Part shown: one piece after another, positions 63,409 through 64,000 of the stretch
Layout: each line of letters begins with the position of its first letter
Position numbering within the stretch: position 1 is the first letter of the stretch
DNA from: Aquimarina sp. BL5
GTDB taxonomy: Bacteria > Bacteroidota > Bacteroidia > Flavobacteriales > Flavobacteriaceae
Length of the DNA: 64,000 bases
NCBI RefSeq assembly: GCF_003443675.1
Contig: NZ_CP031963.1
Coordinates: 1,139,501 to 1,203,500, forward strand
Direction: 5' to 3'
Program-made: the position numbers and the translations under genes
Notes under the pieces: generated by a model
The model's input: only the letters and a program-made list of their open reading frames with translations
Told to the model about the DNA's origin: nothing
The model's database searches: none

Positions 63409-64000
63409 TTGTATTACATAGGATTTGATTTAGGTAGTTCATCTATAAAAGTAGCATTGGTAGATGAAAAATCAGGTAAAAGTGTTTTGAGCCTTCATGA
63501 GCCAAAAAACGAAATGGATATTGCTTCACCACAAACGGATTGGGCAGAACAAAATCCAAATATTTGGTGGGATTATATTTGTAAAGCAACCAAAAGAATT
63601 ATTAAAGAATCTCAAATTGATGCTTCAAAGATTATAGGAATTGGTATTTCTTACCAAATGCACGGGCTAGTTGTTGTTGATAAAGCAGGTAAACCTTTAC
63701 GAAATTCAATTATTTGGTGTGATAGTAGAGCCATAGAAATTGGCAATAGAGCATTTGTAGATTTAGGTGAAGAAAAGTGTACAACAAACTTGTTAAATTC
63801 ACCAGGAAATTTTACAGCATCAAAATTGAAATGGGTAAAAGATAATGAACCAGAAGTTTATAAAAACATCTATAAATATATGCTTCCTGGTGATTATATA
63901 GCATATAAACTTACTGGGGAAATGAAAACAACCAAAAATGGTCTATCGGAGGGTATCCTTTGGGATTATAAAGAAGATAAGGTTGCAGACTGGTTATTAG
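63409..64000 (+). CDS. xylB: Xylulokinase (FGGY family), 3' end outside window
   Basis: The first 197 residues of an FGGY carbohydrate kinase. YYIGFDLGSSSIKVALVD is the ATP-binding start; TDWAEQNPNIWWDYI, GIGISYQMHGLVVVD and RNSIIWCDSRA are typical of xylulokinases, which phosphorylate D-xylulose. Translation must begin at TTG 63409: the codon just before it is a TAA stop, and the next ATG would remove the nucleotide-binding motif. Xylulokinase suggests a xylose-using unit to the right. Another ketose such as L-xylulose or ribulose is possible. Confidence 0.88.
   Translation, partial: MYYIGFDLGSSSIKVALVDEKSGKSVLSLHEPKNEMDIASPQTDWAEQNPNIWWDYICKATKRIIKESQIDASKIIGIGISYQMHGLVVVDKAGKPLRNSIIWCDSRAIEIGNRAFVDLGEEKCTTNLLNSPGNFTASKLKWVKDNEPEVYKNIYKYMLPGDYIAYKLTGEMKTTKNGLSEGILWDYKEDKVADWLL

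Overview
The window is AT-rich DNA from a marine member of the Bacteroidota, most likely Flavobacteriaceae. Four things point there: two secreted enzymes end in type IX secretion (Por) sorting domains; there is a fused hybrid two-component sensor/regulator (HTCS) of the Bacteroidota type; Shine-Dalgarno sequences are almost absent; and the gene content is a marine polysaccharide-degradation locus with 5 Cys-type sulfatases, about 11 glycoside hydrolases and several esterases. No SusC/SusD pair, integrase, insertion sequence, tRNA, rRNA or CRISPR array was seen.

Layout. (1) 1-4480, plus strand: tail of a CBM6 protein, a sulfatase, a GH43 and a lactonase-family propeller. (2) 23971 down to 4483, minus strand: an 11-gene run of GH2, GH29, sulfatase, GH28, sulfatase, GH28, sialate-O-acetylesterase-like SGNH enzyme, GH2, DUF1080, GDSL hydrolase and GH2. 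This looks like the periplasmic debranching and desulfation kit for a sulfated, galactose/fucose-containing, pectin-like glycan. (3) 24149-26904, plus strand: sulfatase and GH43-CBM6. (4) 36316 down to 26983, minus strand: a 9-gene operon divergent from an IclR regulator. It holds a RhaT-type sugar/H+ symporter, two solute-binding-fold proteins with no signal peptide, two tandem class III CoA-transferases, a Gfo/Idh oxidoreductase, a zinc alcohol dehydrogenase, a KduD-like SDR and a MaoC hydratase. I recognise no known pathway with this combination, and it is the best candidate for an undescribed system. (5) 37364-49992: an agar/porphyran block with GH16 (beta-trefoil domains and T9SS tail), a second GH16, GH86-CBM6, a sulfatase, a CE2-like esterase, a DUF5060 TIM-barrel protein and a second GH29. 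(6) 50154-58713, plus strand: LgoD-like dehydrogenase, KDPG-aldolase family protein, UxaA, a 61-residue membrane protein, UxaB, sugar lactonase, L-fucose-dehydrogenase-like SDR, FucP symporter and RhaM-like mutarotase. (7) HTCS regulator (minus strand), then the start of a xylulokinase running off the right edge.

How the parts fit. Regions 5 and 6 together read as a porphyran-to-central-metabolism route. Endo-acting GH16/GH86 cut the chain, sulfatase and GH29 release L-galactose, and FucP imports it. The cytoplasmic genes would convert L-galactose to L-galactonolactone, L-galactonate, D-tagaturonate, D-altronate and 2-keto-3-deoxygluconate. The KDG kinase that should precede the aldolase is not in the window. 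A 12-base element, CATTTGTTATAT, lies 82, 86 and 87 bases before three start codons. Looser copies lie before both GH16 genes and GH86, which suggests one regulon across these separate units.

Non-coding structure worth noting: a 21-bp hairpin ending on the start codon of the CE2-like gene; a possible three-way-junction RNA between the LgoD-like gene and the aldolase gene; an intrinsic-terminator-like hairpin in the xylulokinase leader; and a nested long inverted repeat between the mutarotase and HTCS genes.
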